From Anaeramoeba flamelloides (lineage: Eukaryota; Metamonada; Anaeramoebidae), in assembly GCA_027625915.1 (NCBI GenBank), contig JANTQA010000070.1, forward strand, positions 8,747,001-8,811,000: DNA of 64,000 nucleotides. Reading direction: 5' to 3'. Made by a program: the position numbers and the translations under genes. This document shows positions 23,701 through 34,523 of this stretch, piece by piece. How positions within the stretch are numbered: position 1 is the stretch's first letter; each line of letters opens with the position of its first letter. The notes beneath the pieces were generated by a model. It did not search any database. It saw only the letters and a list, made by a program, of their open reading frames with translations, and was not told the DNA's origin.

Positions 23701-25031
23701 CATAAATCATTTTTGTGTTAGAAATTAACTTTTTAAAGAAATAATACAAATAAATCACCTCCAAGAAAAAATGCTTCTGATTACAAAGAAAAAGTTAAGC
23801 ATTTATTCATTGGTCTGACCCTATCAACAAACCAAATTATTTGATGATGCATGTTCAACAGTTTTAAAGTGGTTAATTTTGTTTTTTTAAGATTTTTAAT
23901 TTTTGTTTATACTTTTTATTTGGTTTGTTTACATTCATATTTTTTTTTTTTTTTTGATAGGTTGCTGTTTAATTTTTTATTTCTTGAGAAAAGGTTTAAA
24001 TTGAAAAAAAACATAATTCCACCAAAAATGTTCATAAAAAATATACTTTGTTGCATTTATTATTCAACTTTTTAACAGCAAGTCTTTGAATTTAAGATTA
24101 AAGATTCACTTTTTCAAACATTACACAAGCATTTTTCAAGTTTTCATAAAAACGTTAAATCTGAAAAAGTAAATTGAAATTTTCTTTATTAATCCTAAAA
24201 GGATCAAGAAAGTAAAAAACAAAATTTTGAAAAAGAATCTTTAATTCATTCAAATTTTTGTTTTTAAAACTCGGAATAGAGAAAAATAAAAACCCTTTAA
24301 ATTAATTACTTTTTTTCTAATTTTATATAATATTCCTGTTATTGTCTCCTACAAATCAAACCATTTAATAGAGGGTTTCTGGTGTTTTAGAATCAACAAA
24401 TAGAACATTTAAAGGTAAATGGAAAAATAATTTGTTACATGGAAATGGTTCTATTGTTTATAGTAAAGAAAAGATGTATAAAGGTGAATTCAAATATGGT
24501 CTAAGACATGGGTTGGGAACATTAATTTCTGGAAATTTAAAATATGAAGGGCAATGGGTTGATAATTATCCAGAAGGCGAAGGTTACCTGGATCAATACC
24601 TTTTAAAATTAAATATAAATGAAGAAAAAAGTAACAAAAATAATAAAATAATTCAAAAGATTTCAGGGTTTTGGTCTGAAGGAAGGCCAAATAAATCAAT
24701 AAAAATTGAAAAAAATGATAAATTATTTTTTAAAGGTAAAATGAAAGATGGTGAAAAAAATGGTGAAGGTATCATGCATTTACAAAATGGAGATACAATC
24801 TTAGGCACATGGCAAAATGATATTTTCCAATTAAACAAAAAAATAATAATGAGATCAAAAAAAAAAGAATATCAACAAACCCTCAAATATTTTTCAAATA
24901 AATCAGAATTATTAAAAGAGTTTTCAAATGGTAGAACCATAAGAGAATCAATTGGAAATATAACAGAAATGCCTTCTCTTTGGATTTCGCTACATACAGA
25001 TTTTGATATATTAAAAAGAATTTGGTATTAA
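17732..25031 (+). CDS. RGS - DH(RhoGEF) - PH - MORN-repeat protein, three exons
   Basis: A multidomain signalling protein predicted to activate a Rho-family GTPase while binding or regulating a G-alpha subunit. Exons: 17732-18271, 18494-20734, 24372-25031 (frame kept throughout, about 1146 codons). The RGS domain spans residues 125-240; joining exon 1 at GAAATA to TATATCTCTTCA restores LIEIYISSESEHQVNID without a gap. A divergent DH domain (about 255-500) is interrupted by a lysine/glutamate tract (about 296-353). A PH-like region (about 500-700) contains a second charged insert. About twelve MORN repeats (YxGxxxxGxxxGxG type) follow from 750 to near the C-terminus. The true start may be the ATG at 17867 (MSELKKKKPF), since the first 45 residues are not conserved-looking. 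MORN repeats usually bind membranes or partners. Intron 1 is 222 bp and intron 2 is 3637 bp. RGS-RhoGEF fusions are known in amoebae; the MORN tail is the unusual part. Confidence 0.85.
21010..22261 (+). mobile_element. TCGCGAT-rich DNA element family B, copy 1 (uninterrupted)
   Basis: About 1.25 kb. Terminal inverted repeats: left TAGAGGTTTTGATGATATCT, right (as read on the minus strand) TAGTGGATTTGATGATAAC. The first 200 bp and last 130 bp carry many copies of ATCGCGAT and its variants (TCGTGATA, ATCGCGATAA) in both orientations. Such subterminal repeats commonly bind transposase. No transposase frame is seen. The second copy, 57237-60012, is split by a LINE. The superfamily is unresolved because the target-site duplication is unclear. 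Confidence 0.7.
22598..23256. mobile_element. Inverted-repeat element of family C type, copy 3
   Basis: Left end TAAGGTATTTCCCAAAAAAA followed by GTGGGG. The right end GCCACACCTTTTTGGAAATA followed by GCTTA is its reverse complement with a few changes. The ends match those of the elements at 47711-48298 and 63365-63952, but the interior shows no obvious likeness, so it may be a sister family using the same termini. Confidence 0.55.
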
Positions 25032-27235
25032 AAAATCTTTCAAATTTGTTTTTATTTTTTTAAATATGTCTTTGATAATTCTTTTTTATTATTTTTTTTA
25101 AAAAAAATTCAAATAATAAATTTGGAATTTAATTGAAAAAATAATGATAAGAGTATAATTAACGTTTTTTGAATATTACATATATTTATGTATGTATCCA
25201 AAATAAAAAATAAAATATTCCAAAATAATTTCAAAAATAAAATTTTTTGACTTGTTTGTTTTTTAATATGTTTATATGTCATATATGAAAATAAAGAGAA
25301 TTATTTTTATATTATAAAGAAATTAATTAAAATGTAAAAAAGTCATTTTTTGAATTCTATTTCTTCTTCAAAAACATGAATAAATAGAATAATTATTAAT
25401 TGGTATGAAATTCCAAAAAATTTATTATTCAGATCAGTTAATTAAAAATTTCAAAAAATTTACATCGTTATAATTTAATTTTTTTTTTTTATTCATTTCG
25501 CTTGTTTACTTCAGAAATCATTGATAGAAAATTGCAAAAGAGGCTAGAGTCTACTATTGAGAAGTCTAAAACCAAAATATCTTGATATCTAGGCTAATTC
25601 ATATTAATTATTCATTGTTCTATTGCATCTTTAACACCTATTTGTAAAATATAATTAAAAGGTTGATCTTATATATTAAAAATGAACTAGTATTTGTAAA
25701 AAATGTTTACAGAATTTTACAATAAAAACTCAATTTGGAGACAACTTTAAAGGTTGAGTTATCCAATATTCAGATCGCGAAGTTGTAAAGTATATTTTAT
25801 TAAATTTCTCGCGAAATAATGATTTGTTCCTAAAATATTCAATTTTTTTATATAATTAAATTAATAAAAAAATTTATAATTTTTTGTATTAATAACCCAT
25901 TTGATGAAATAATTAATTGATCAAAAAAGAAATGCTTGATTTATGTATAAAACCTGTGATTAAGTGATCCCTTTAAATTATGAAGCTATTTCAATAATAC
26001 ATTTGATCTAGATTTGAACCAATATTTAGACGTCTTTATTAACATAAAATATTACCATTCAAAATTTTGACATTAAAGGAATTAATCACCAACACATTCA
26101 ACACTTTGTATCAAAAAAAAAACATTGTTTTATCAAGTTTTTACATATTATTTTATTTATTTGTTGACTTTTTTTTTTATTTCTTAGTTATTATTTCTCT
26201 TTTTCTTCTCTTCCTAATAAAAAAAATAAAAATAAAATTTCTTTTTTTTAAAAGAAGAAAAGGTATTCGTTGAGTTAAAATCTTATTCATAGCTCAGATA
26301 AAAATCTAACTACAAGTTTTAGGTTTCAGGTAAATAATGATATTTTTGTTGAATCACCTCTCTTCAAAAAAAAAATAATAAATAATAATCAAGAGTTTTA
26401 TTTGAATCCCAATATTTTATTCTAATTCCACTCTCTCATAAACTTTGACATGAATTGAAAAGCAAAATCATCACATTCTCTAATAATTTACCAAGTTTTA
26501 TTTTTCTTTCATTTTTAATAATTTTCTTCAAAAAATATATGATTGGAATTTGAAAGATAAATTTTAATTTAAAATATTTATTTTATAAAAAATTTTCTTG
26601 AAATTTAAGTAGGGGTGTCTAAATAAGGCAAATTTGGGTTAAGCTTGGTGAATTATAGAAATCTATTTTACTAAATGAAAATTTTAAAATATCAGCATTT
26701 TTTATAAGAATTTACATTTGGGTATCCAAGTAAAAATATTTTTGTAGAACCTTGGGTTTAAGAATACATTATCATGTGAAAATTAGATAAATTGTAACTA
26801 AAAACACTCTTGTAAGAGTTTTATCATCTTAGATACATTGACAAACTATATTTTTTTTTAAAAAAATAAATGATGATTTTTTCAAAATTCCAACAATTTT
26901 CACATTTTTTCCCTTGAAAGATCATTCCAAAATCTGATTTTTTTATATTTCAGAATTTCAATTTCAAAATAATAAACATAAAACTAATTCTAAAGCTGTT
27001 ATATATATAAACTTTGTTTAAGTCGAAGGTGCCCGGCATTTTATCAAAGATCAATTATTTTATATAACTTGACTTTTAAAGAACAAATAAGAAATAAGTC
27101 GAATAATACACATCAAAGAATTGTTGATATCCGTCTGAAATAAAACTAATTAATGAATAGATTTTCGTTAAAAATTGAAAAACTCAAATTCTAATGTACA
27201 CATTGAAAATAACAATTATGTTCGTTTTGGTCTTT
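25032..27235. other. Intergenic sequence, nothing recognised
   Basis: 2.2 kb of AT-rich DNA with no gene, RNA or shared repeat found. The open frame at 26067-26273 is a phenylalanine/lysine homopolymer reading. Confidence 0.3.
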
Positions 27236-27402
27236 TACTGGTATTTGAATAATAAATAGGAAACATTTTTCACTTCATTAACAAGACCTTTCTTCCACAA
27301 ACCAAGTCCTCAAACGAAATAGATTGGGATTTGTGTCTCTATTCGAAAAAGGAAATGGTCATGAAGTGAAAAATTTTCACATTTATTAATCAAATATCAG
27401 GA
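27236..27402. mobile_element. MITE family M1, copy 3
   Basis: 167 bp. Left TACTGGTATTTGAATAATAA followed by ATAGGAA and TTCACTTC; right GAAGTGAAAAATTTTCACAT followed by TTATTAATCAAATATCAG. It is the same structure as 1553-1732. Confidence 0.65.
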
Positions 27403-28276
27403 TCAAAGATTGAATAAAATTCCAATAGTAATCAATATGATTTATAATATCATTTACACTTGTTTCGATAACCTTAGAATAACATGTTTCTACTCAGTGA
27501 CTCTCGATCTTGCAATAAAAAAAAATTTTAAATGAATTATGTTTTAAAAAAATATAAAAAAAAAAAAAATAGGAAAAAATGATTTCAATTTTGAAAATTT
27601 ACAAAATAAATTTTGTAAATTTCCAAAACTAAAATTTTTCTTCTAATATCCAAGCAAAACTTTTTAACACATTTAATTCATCTATTATTACTGGGCCACT
27701 TTGACTGGAAAATGGTTTTATTTATATACTAATATATATACATTAAAGCTTCTTTTAGAAGTTTGAGATGATTTAAAATCTGATCTTGTACTCGAAAATC
27801 CATTAAAGTAATTATTTTATAAAAAATTTTTGCTAAAAAAATCTCTTTTGAGATTAAATTTTATTTTTCTTTTAATTTATTTTAACTTTGAAATTAGTAA
27901 TTTGTCATATGCAAAAAGTGATATCTGATTATTATTCACTTTTTGCACATCTGTTGTTTGCCTGTTTCTCCATAATGAAAAGTATTTTGGAGACATAGAA
28001 GTAAAATAACACAATAACCCAACATTATCCAATGCTATAAGCGTTGTCCTTAATATAAGAATAATTCACAATCATATTAAAATTAAAGAAAAAAGATTCC
28101 TGCAAAAAAGATTTTAATAATAATATTAAAAAGATGACATTTTTCAATTATTATCCGAAACAAAAAAACAAGAAAAAATTTCATTAATTTTGAAAATTTT
28201 CATTACAACACTCGTATGATAAATTCTGAATTTGTTATTTTTAGAGATTTTTTAATTATTCATTTATCATTGTGAA
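27403..28276. other. Intergenic sequence
   Basis: No gene recognised. Around 27430-27500 a stretch resembles part of repeat family E (ATAATATCATTTACACTTGT), too short to assign firmly. Confidence 0.25.
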
Positions 28277-28677
28277 CAAAAAGTGAAACATGGTTTTTAA
28301 TTAATAAACATCACTGAAAATTTAAAGTAAAGATAAATGAAAAAAAAGAATAAATTAATAAATAAAGACAAAATGAAGTATTCAGAACAATAACAGTTTT
28401 TTTAATATTATCTTTAGGCCATGGATTTTTCTTTGGTTGATCAATTCAATTGAAAATTTGTTGAAAAAATTGACTATTTTTGCGATCTCCAAAACCACAT
28501 TACCAATTTAGATAAGAAAATAGATTTAAATTATATTTGTTGGGTTGATTGAAAATAATATAATGGGTTATTATTTGAAGTTAATTGGATTCTTGTTTTT
28601 ATTGATTTTACTTTTCATTTTCAATAATTATGAAATAATTATCACAACTAAAAACTTTGTTGAACTTTTTTTTCCCA
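28277..28677. repeat. Inverted-repeat family J, copy 1
   Basis: About 400 bp. The left part AAAAAGTGAAACATGGTTTT and the inner block ATTTGTTGGGTTGATTGAAA match, in opposite orientation, the copies at 32856-33248 and 53756-54162. The right end (AACTAAAAACTTTGTTGAAC) is a worn reverse complement of the left. The open frame at 28545-28766 runs across the element edge and is not a supported gene. Confidence 0.5.
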
Positions 28678-29514
28678 AACATTTTGTTAAACTTAGAGTA
28701 CTATCATTTAGATCACATATAGATTTTTCCAATATACATATAAACACAAAATATTATGCTCCTTAGTCGTCATGATTTGAATTTAGTGAGTAACAGTCAA
28801 CTCTTTTGTAAAACTTTTATAGTATTTGAAATTAAATGCAATCAAAATTTCAAAGGATAAATGAATAAAATTGACGAGAAACTGTTACCTATCATTATTC
28901 GTATACCAGTACTCAAAATATTACTTCGCCATTTTACAAAACTCTTGACCTTTGTTAATCTTGAAAAATGGTTTAAAGTCACTAAAAAGTGCCAAAAACA
29001 TTAGAAAAATCTTTAGATTTTTTCACGAAAAGAATAGCACAATCCATACAAATACTTTAAAGACTTTTTCGAACTTTCAGACTGACAGTCTGCAAGATTT
29101 CAGTCTCTGATATTCTTTCATATTTTTTCAAATTTCAAATACTTGATACAAACTTTTGTAAGCCAAAAAAAGGGTTAAAAATAAATAATTAACAAAAGAT
29201 AACATTTTGAATTTAATTGAAATTTTTGAAAGTTATCTAAAAGAAAAATATATGTAAACTTTGAATAATCTGAAACTCTTTTTATGGAAACCAAAAATTG
29301 GAAAGTTGTTTAAATTACATGTTTTTAACAGTTTGACTTTTAAAAACTTTTAAATTGAAAGTTGTTGCATTGTGATCTTGTAATTCCTTTCAAAATTTGG
29401 AACAATTTCAAAAAAACAAAGTGTTGCTAAGTAAAAAAAGTGACTACAATTTTTGTGCTATTCTTGTCGTGTTTTTGTAAAATTAAAGTCATTTTTTCTT
29501 TTTTTTCCGACCGA
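28678..29514. other. 5' flank of the palmitoyltransferase gene
   Basis: AT-rich; no gene. It contains a small palindrome AGACTGACAGTCT at about 29079-29091 that could be a regulatory site, but nothing else supports that. Confidence 0.25.
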
Positions 29515-30966
29515 ATGTTAGCTCCTTTAATTATATTTGCAGGTATAATCTTTATTTTATTATTTGGACAAACTGCTACTTTCAAAGATGGGATAGTTGG
29601 TCAGTTGTACATTGTCCTAACGTCCTTAATTTTTCTTCGTATTAAGTAACCAAACACCCCCTTCTTACTTTTTTTTTTTTTTTTTCAAAACCACCATACC
29701 AAAGCAACGCAACTAATTAAGAACAACTATTTTTTTCAAAATACCATTCAATAACTTCTTTCAACAAGAAACTTGCTTATCAAAATCTTTGGATCGAGAA
29801 TCGAAAAAGTATTTGATTTTTTTGGGAATAAAATTCGGTATAATCGAAACCCTATGATCCTAATTTTCTATTTATTAATGGTTAGTGTTTTAGTCAAGTT
29901 TTGGTTCGACAATGTTACGCCTGACTTTGCAACAACAAAATCGCTTGACCCGTACCAGAATCTCTATTTGTGTCTTTATCTTTTCTTTGTGATGATCACT
30001 TTTCTTTTCGGAGTTTTCACAAAACCGGGCTTTGTTACAGACAAGAATAATGAGCAGTATTTGAAAAGATACCCCTTTGATGAAATCCTATTTTTTGAGG
30101 AGCAATGTGAGACGTGTAAATTGATAAAACCAGCGAGATCCAAACATTGCCGTTTATTAAACCGATGTGTGGCACGTTATGATCACTATTGCGCATGGCT
30201 AATGAATACAATGGGAGAGCAAAATTATAGATATTTTATCTTATTTTTGTTTGCAAATTTATTTCTTGTTTCATTTGGACTTTACACGGTGGTTCGTGTC
30301 CTTGAACAAAAAGTGATCAATACAAAAATGTTTGAATTGAAATTCCGTGATTCAAAGGGAAACGATATGGATATTGGCTTTACTTTTATGATGAATTATT
30401 TAAAAAGAACACAGCCATATACCTTAGGCTTTGGCTATTTATTAATTTCATTGTTTGTAATCGTTATTCTTTTTATTATTTATCATTTCAGGCTAATTTG
30501 GAAAAACACTACAACAAATGAATCAGTCAAAATCCATGAATTGAAAAGTTTCATTCGGAATTATCAATTACAGGAAACGCAAAGGAAGAAGGGGGGACAC
30601 GAGGAGGATACAAAAGGCGCGGAAAAATTACCAAAAGAAGAAAAAAACAATAAAGGTATTGAAAAAAATGAAAGTAAATCAAAAAATGTGAGAAAAAGAA
30701 ATATAAAAAATCGCACCAATAAGGAAAATCAAATTCCTAAAAATAACATTAAGGATGAAGTTGTACAAGAAAAGGAAAATATAAAAAATGAAAAGGCTGA
30801 AAGCAATTTAAATAATGAAATTGAAAAAACAAAATTAATTCAACACTGGGAAGAAAATATTGAAAAAATCCTTCAATTAAATCCAAAAAAGTTTAAAAGT
30901 TTTTATTATCAAGGTTTCTGGTCAAATCTAAAAGATATTTTTTTTCCCAAAAAAATTAAAATTTAA
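29515..30966 (+). CDS. DHHC-type palmitoyltransferase, ZDHHC4/Swf1-like, with DHYC active site
   Basis: A membrane enzyme that S-acylates cysteines of other proteins. Exons 29515-29606 and 29769-30966 join in phase 2 (donor CAGTT|GTACAT, acceptor AACAAG|AAAC) to give 429 residues. The first exon holds one hydrophobic segment; four more follow (about 60-76, 96-114, 185-204, 254-275). The cysteine-rich domain reads C144-x2-C147, KPARSKHC (to 158), C164, D169-H-Y-C172. The order of domains, the TTNES (TTxE-type) motif after the last membrane segment, and the ending NLKDIFFPKK resemble ZDHHC4/Swf1 (known, from memory). Compared with the family, three of the four ligands of the second zinc site are replaced (Leu161, Tyr171, Thr178), while the first zinc site and the catalytic cysteine remain. 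A lysine/glutamate/asparagine-rich insert (about 303-385) lies in the cytosolic tail. The exact intron junction is inferred. Confidence 0.88.
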
Positions 30967-31689
30967 CTTTTAAATTTAGAGAAATAAAACTCAGAGATAT
31001 AATCTTTTTTTGTTTTTGTATTTATTTTTGTGAATAATTTATCAATGGATGCTATTTATTAATTTTAAAATCTTTTAATGATAATATGTAGTAGTATTTT
31101 TAAATGTCCCATTACATGAGATGAATTTTAAAATCATTTTAATTAAACTAAATTTGGCATATTTTCAACAAGTTAAAATAATTACAAGAATAATAATATA
31201 TTAATTTCCTGAAATTTGTAAATAATTTCGTGTTTAAAAGATATTTTTTTACTTTTTTTATTTCAATTATGCAAGGATTTACTTTTGATTTGGTTCAATT
31301 TTTTTTTTTGAATAATGTATCTTTTTGCTTTCAATCTCTAATTATTTTCAAATAATTGATATTATACTTAAGTCGGGCCCTTTTAATAATATAAGACCTT
31401 TAATGAAATTAGTTTGTGGTATCTACCCATTATGATCGATAAATATTCCTAATAGAATTTTTACAAATATATTAATCTATTTTTTGCTTGGCTCTCTTCA
31501 AAATTTCCAATAGTTCGATAATTTATTATTAGTGATAATTATTTATTTTTTGTGTTGTGAGTATTGTAGTTTATAAACAATTATTAATTTCCCAATCAGT
31601 GAATACTTCCAATTTGGTATTTCTTCTAGGATTGATTAAATTAGATTTTTTTTTTATTTCCAAAATTGAATTTTTATTGTGTTAAAGAT
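30967..31689. other. 3' flank of the palmitoyltransferase gene
   Basis: AT-rich intergenic DNA; no gene or repeat identified. Confidence 0.3.
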
Positions 31690-32075
31690 TTTGAATTTGG
31701 GCTTAGGTTGATGGAATAATTAGCTATATAAAAAGAAAACCAAACAAGTCTTTGGGTTTATTATGTTGATTATTATTAAGTTAATCTTGAAATAAAAAAA
31801 AAATGAAAAAGTACTTTTGGAAGTTCGAAATAAGAATTAAATGCCGGGAATATTATTATTTTGGTTTTCTATTTTTAGATTTGGAAAAGTTATTTAAAAA
31901 AAATAATTCCCAAAAAAGTACAATTTTTGATTATGATCATTACTAAAAAAATGTAATAATTTATTGTGTAATAAGATTTATAATAGATTTTTAAGAGCCA
32001 TTTGAACTATTATGTAACACTACTATTATTTACACACGATTTCAACATACTTGGATTATCGATGAACATATTCTT
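31690..32075 (-). repeat. Dispersed repeat family E, copy 3 (inverted, partial)
   Basis: Reverse complement of the left half of family E. It shows GTACTTTTGGAAGTTCGAAA against AACTTCCAAAAGTAAC, the TAATAATTTATTGTGTAATA block and TTTACACACGATTTCAACAT. The right half of the family is missing. Confidence 0.5.
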
Positions 32076-32855
32076 TTAACGCTAACCCAATAACGTTTGT
32101 TTAACTTCAATACCAACTATTTAGTATATTTGTTAGTATTTATTCTCAATCTGTAGAACCCACATTAAATCGTTATTATGAATGTTAGTAAGTGATAGCC
32201 TCATTTGTATAACAAAATTTAATCACATTCTGTTATTTTCCAATTAATAAATGGAAATTTCTATTTTAATTTCTCAGATATTATTCTATTAATGGTTGAA
32301 AAAAATAGATAGTTGCCATTAAATCAATGATAAAATATATTGTAGAAATTGAATTACAATCAATACAAAGCTACCGTGAATTTCTATATGAATCAAATTT
32401 TGATGTTGAGATAAATTTTTAAAAAGTTCAATATGGGAATAATAAAGCTCATATTGAAAAAAAAAATTCCTAAATGAGTCAATATTTAAGAATTTTTTCT
32501 GATTTTCAAAAAATAAATTTCCAGAACCCAAAATGACTCTAAACATCAAAAATTCATTAAGAAACGACATAAATTTTCTTCTAAAAAATGAATTTATTTT
32601 TCGATCACATTAGAAGAATATTTTTCATATCAACTCATTTATGAAAAAATATTTTCAATATAAGCTTTTTATATTCTTATATTCTTAGACTTAAAAATCT
32701 ATATCAACATCAAATTTTGATATTGATAAATTTTCATGGTAGCCTTGGAACAGCTGTAAGCTTTCTTATTGAATAATGTGATAAAATTTTATTTATAGCA
32801 TAAAAAAAATCCCTGGGATAAAAAAGACACCATTTTGGATAAAAAGTGAAAAAGA
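32076..32855. other. Intergenic sequence
   Basis: No gene recognised. Two similar short blocks contain ATCAAATTTTGATGTTGA and ATCAAATTTTGATATTGA (about 32390 and 32708), suggesting a small worn repeat. Confidence 0.25.
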
Positions 32856-33248
32856 GAAAAAAAAGTTTAACATGGTTTTTAATTTCGAACATTACTGAAA
32901 ATGAAAAGTAAAATCAATAAAAAGAAGAAGTCAATTATCTTCAAATAATAACCCATTATATTATTTTCAATCAACCCAACAAATACAATTTAAATTTACT
33001 TTCTTACTGAAATATTTGATGTGATTTTTTAAATCCCAAAAATTGTCATTTTTTAAATAAATTTTTAATAATTGATCAATCAAATAAAAACCCCAGAACT
33101 AAAAGATAGTATTAAAAAAAACTATTATTGTTCTGAATACTTCATTTTATCTTTATTTATTTATTTATTCTTTTTTTAATTGATCTTACTTTGAATTTTC
33201 AGGTTCTATTAATGTTCCCAATTAAAAACTGTGTTTCACTTTTTTTCG
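32856..33248. mobile_element. Inverted-repeat family J, copy 2 (best preserved)
   Basis: About 390 bp with imperfect terminal inverted repeats of about 45 bp. The left side holds AACATGGTTTTTAATTTCGA then ACATTACTGAAAATG. The right side is CAGGTTCTATTAATGTTCCC then AATTAAAAACTGTGTTTCAC. No coding content. A MITE by structure. Confidence 0.6.
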
Positions 33249-33856
33249 ACAATGGTCGAAAAAACATTATTTAACTTTAATAGTAAGAAAATTGATTTGT
33301 GCTTTGATTAATAATTTCTTTAATTTCAGAATCAAATTCTGAAAATTATGAGAATTTCCATAGTTGAATAGAGATTAATTAGAAATTATATTTAATCAAA
33401 TAAAAACCAGAATAAAAAGTCGGATTGTCCCAAATTCAAAGGAAACCTCTATAAAACTCCTTTTTTTTTCTCAAAATTAATAGATCTACGATGATTACCA
33501 AAAATTGGAAGTCTACTCTAGAGACAACTTCCTTTAATGTCTGTTATGAAAATTTATTTCGGACCTTATTCAAAATTTGTTTAGTTAAAAAAAGGATTTG
33601 ATCTTCAATTTTACAATTACACTACAATTTTTCAAATATTCAACAATCAATATCACAGTACTTATTTTCGTGTCCAATATTTTTTTTAATATTATCATAA
33701 AATTTCATTTTAAGAGCATAATATTGATTGGGATATCGGAAGTACATAAAAATTAAATATTTATTTCATTAATTTCTATATATTTAATATGATTTTCAAA
33801 AACAAAAAAAGGTTAATTGAAGAAAAAAATAATTAAAAAAAAAAGAAAAAAAAGAA
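33249..33856. other. Intergenic sequence
   Basis: AT-rich, no gene or repeat recognised, lying between the family J element and the inverted ARP1 fragment. Confidence 0.25.
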
Positions 33857-34173
33857 CCATTAATGTGATTTTGTTTCCATCAGGAAGACCGTAGTGTAAT
33901 TTTTGTGTTTTTTTTTCAAATTCAATTTCTTGGTCTTCTCTTAATTTTTCAGATATTTCCCGTGCATTTTCTTTGATATATCGAACAATTTCAAATTTTG
34001 AAGATGTTGTGAAAGAATACCCTGCCTTTCTTAATGATAACTGTAAGTGTTTTGTCACATCTCTTCCTGCTAAATCAATTCGAGAGATTATGTGTGGAAT
34101 TGATAATCCTTCAAAAATTTGCAAAGCGTCTTATGATTTTTAGATACTAACTTTTGTTCTTCTTGTACTGTAA
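33857..34173 (-). pseudogene. Inverted ARP1 exon-3 fragment
   Basis: On the minus strand this reads [20 protein letters not shown] and onward to GLPDGNKIT, closely matching residues coded at 35093-35413 in exon 3 of the ARP1 gene on the other strand. Likeness stops right at the exon 3 splice donor. The first 50 bp or so, matching from TACAGTTCAGGAAG, are scrambled and shortened. There is no exon 1, 2 or 4 partner nearby, so it cannot make an actin fold. It is a partial inverted duplicate, head-to-head with the intact gene and about 140 bp from its start. The preserved protein reading in the middle suggests that it is young. Confidence 0.85.
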
Positions 34174-34315
34174 TAATTAAAAAAAGCGAATACATAAATA
34201 ACAATAAACTATTATAATTCTTTTGGAGATTGAACACCTTTAGTAAAACTTTTTTTGAGAAATTTTTTTCATTTTTCATTTTTTATTTATTTTTGTTAAA
34301 AACAACTTTTAAAAT

Positions 34316-34492
34316 ATGACCGATCAAGAAACGGTATTCGCAAACATTCCTTTAGTAATAGACAATGGTTCTGGAATGATAAAAGCTGGACTTGCTGGTG
34401 ATATCACACCAAAATGCCTTTTTCCTTCTTAGTAAAAAATTCCTTTTTTTTTCTTTTTTTGAAATAAAAAAAAATAAAAAAAATTTCTTCTT

Positions 34493-34523
<31 letters not shown>

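Larger units (their letters stand above)
20735..24371 (+). other. Giant intron 2 of the RGS/RhoGEF/MORN gene
   Basis: A 3637 bp phase-0 intron. The donor is TTTA|GTAAAT after WEKNL, and the most consistent acceptor is AATAG|AGG at 24371. It splits the MORN array. It houses a whole TCGCGAT element (21010-22261) and an inverted-repeat element of family C type (22598-23256). The exact acceptor is inferred from frame; a neighbouring AG could be used if the donor also shifted. Confidence 0.7.
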
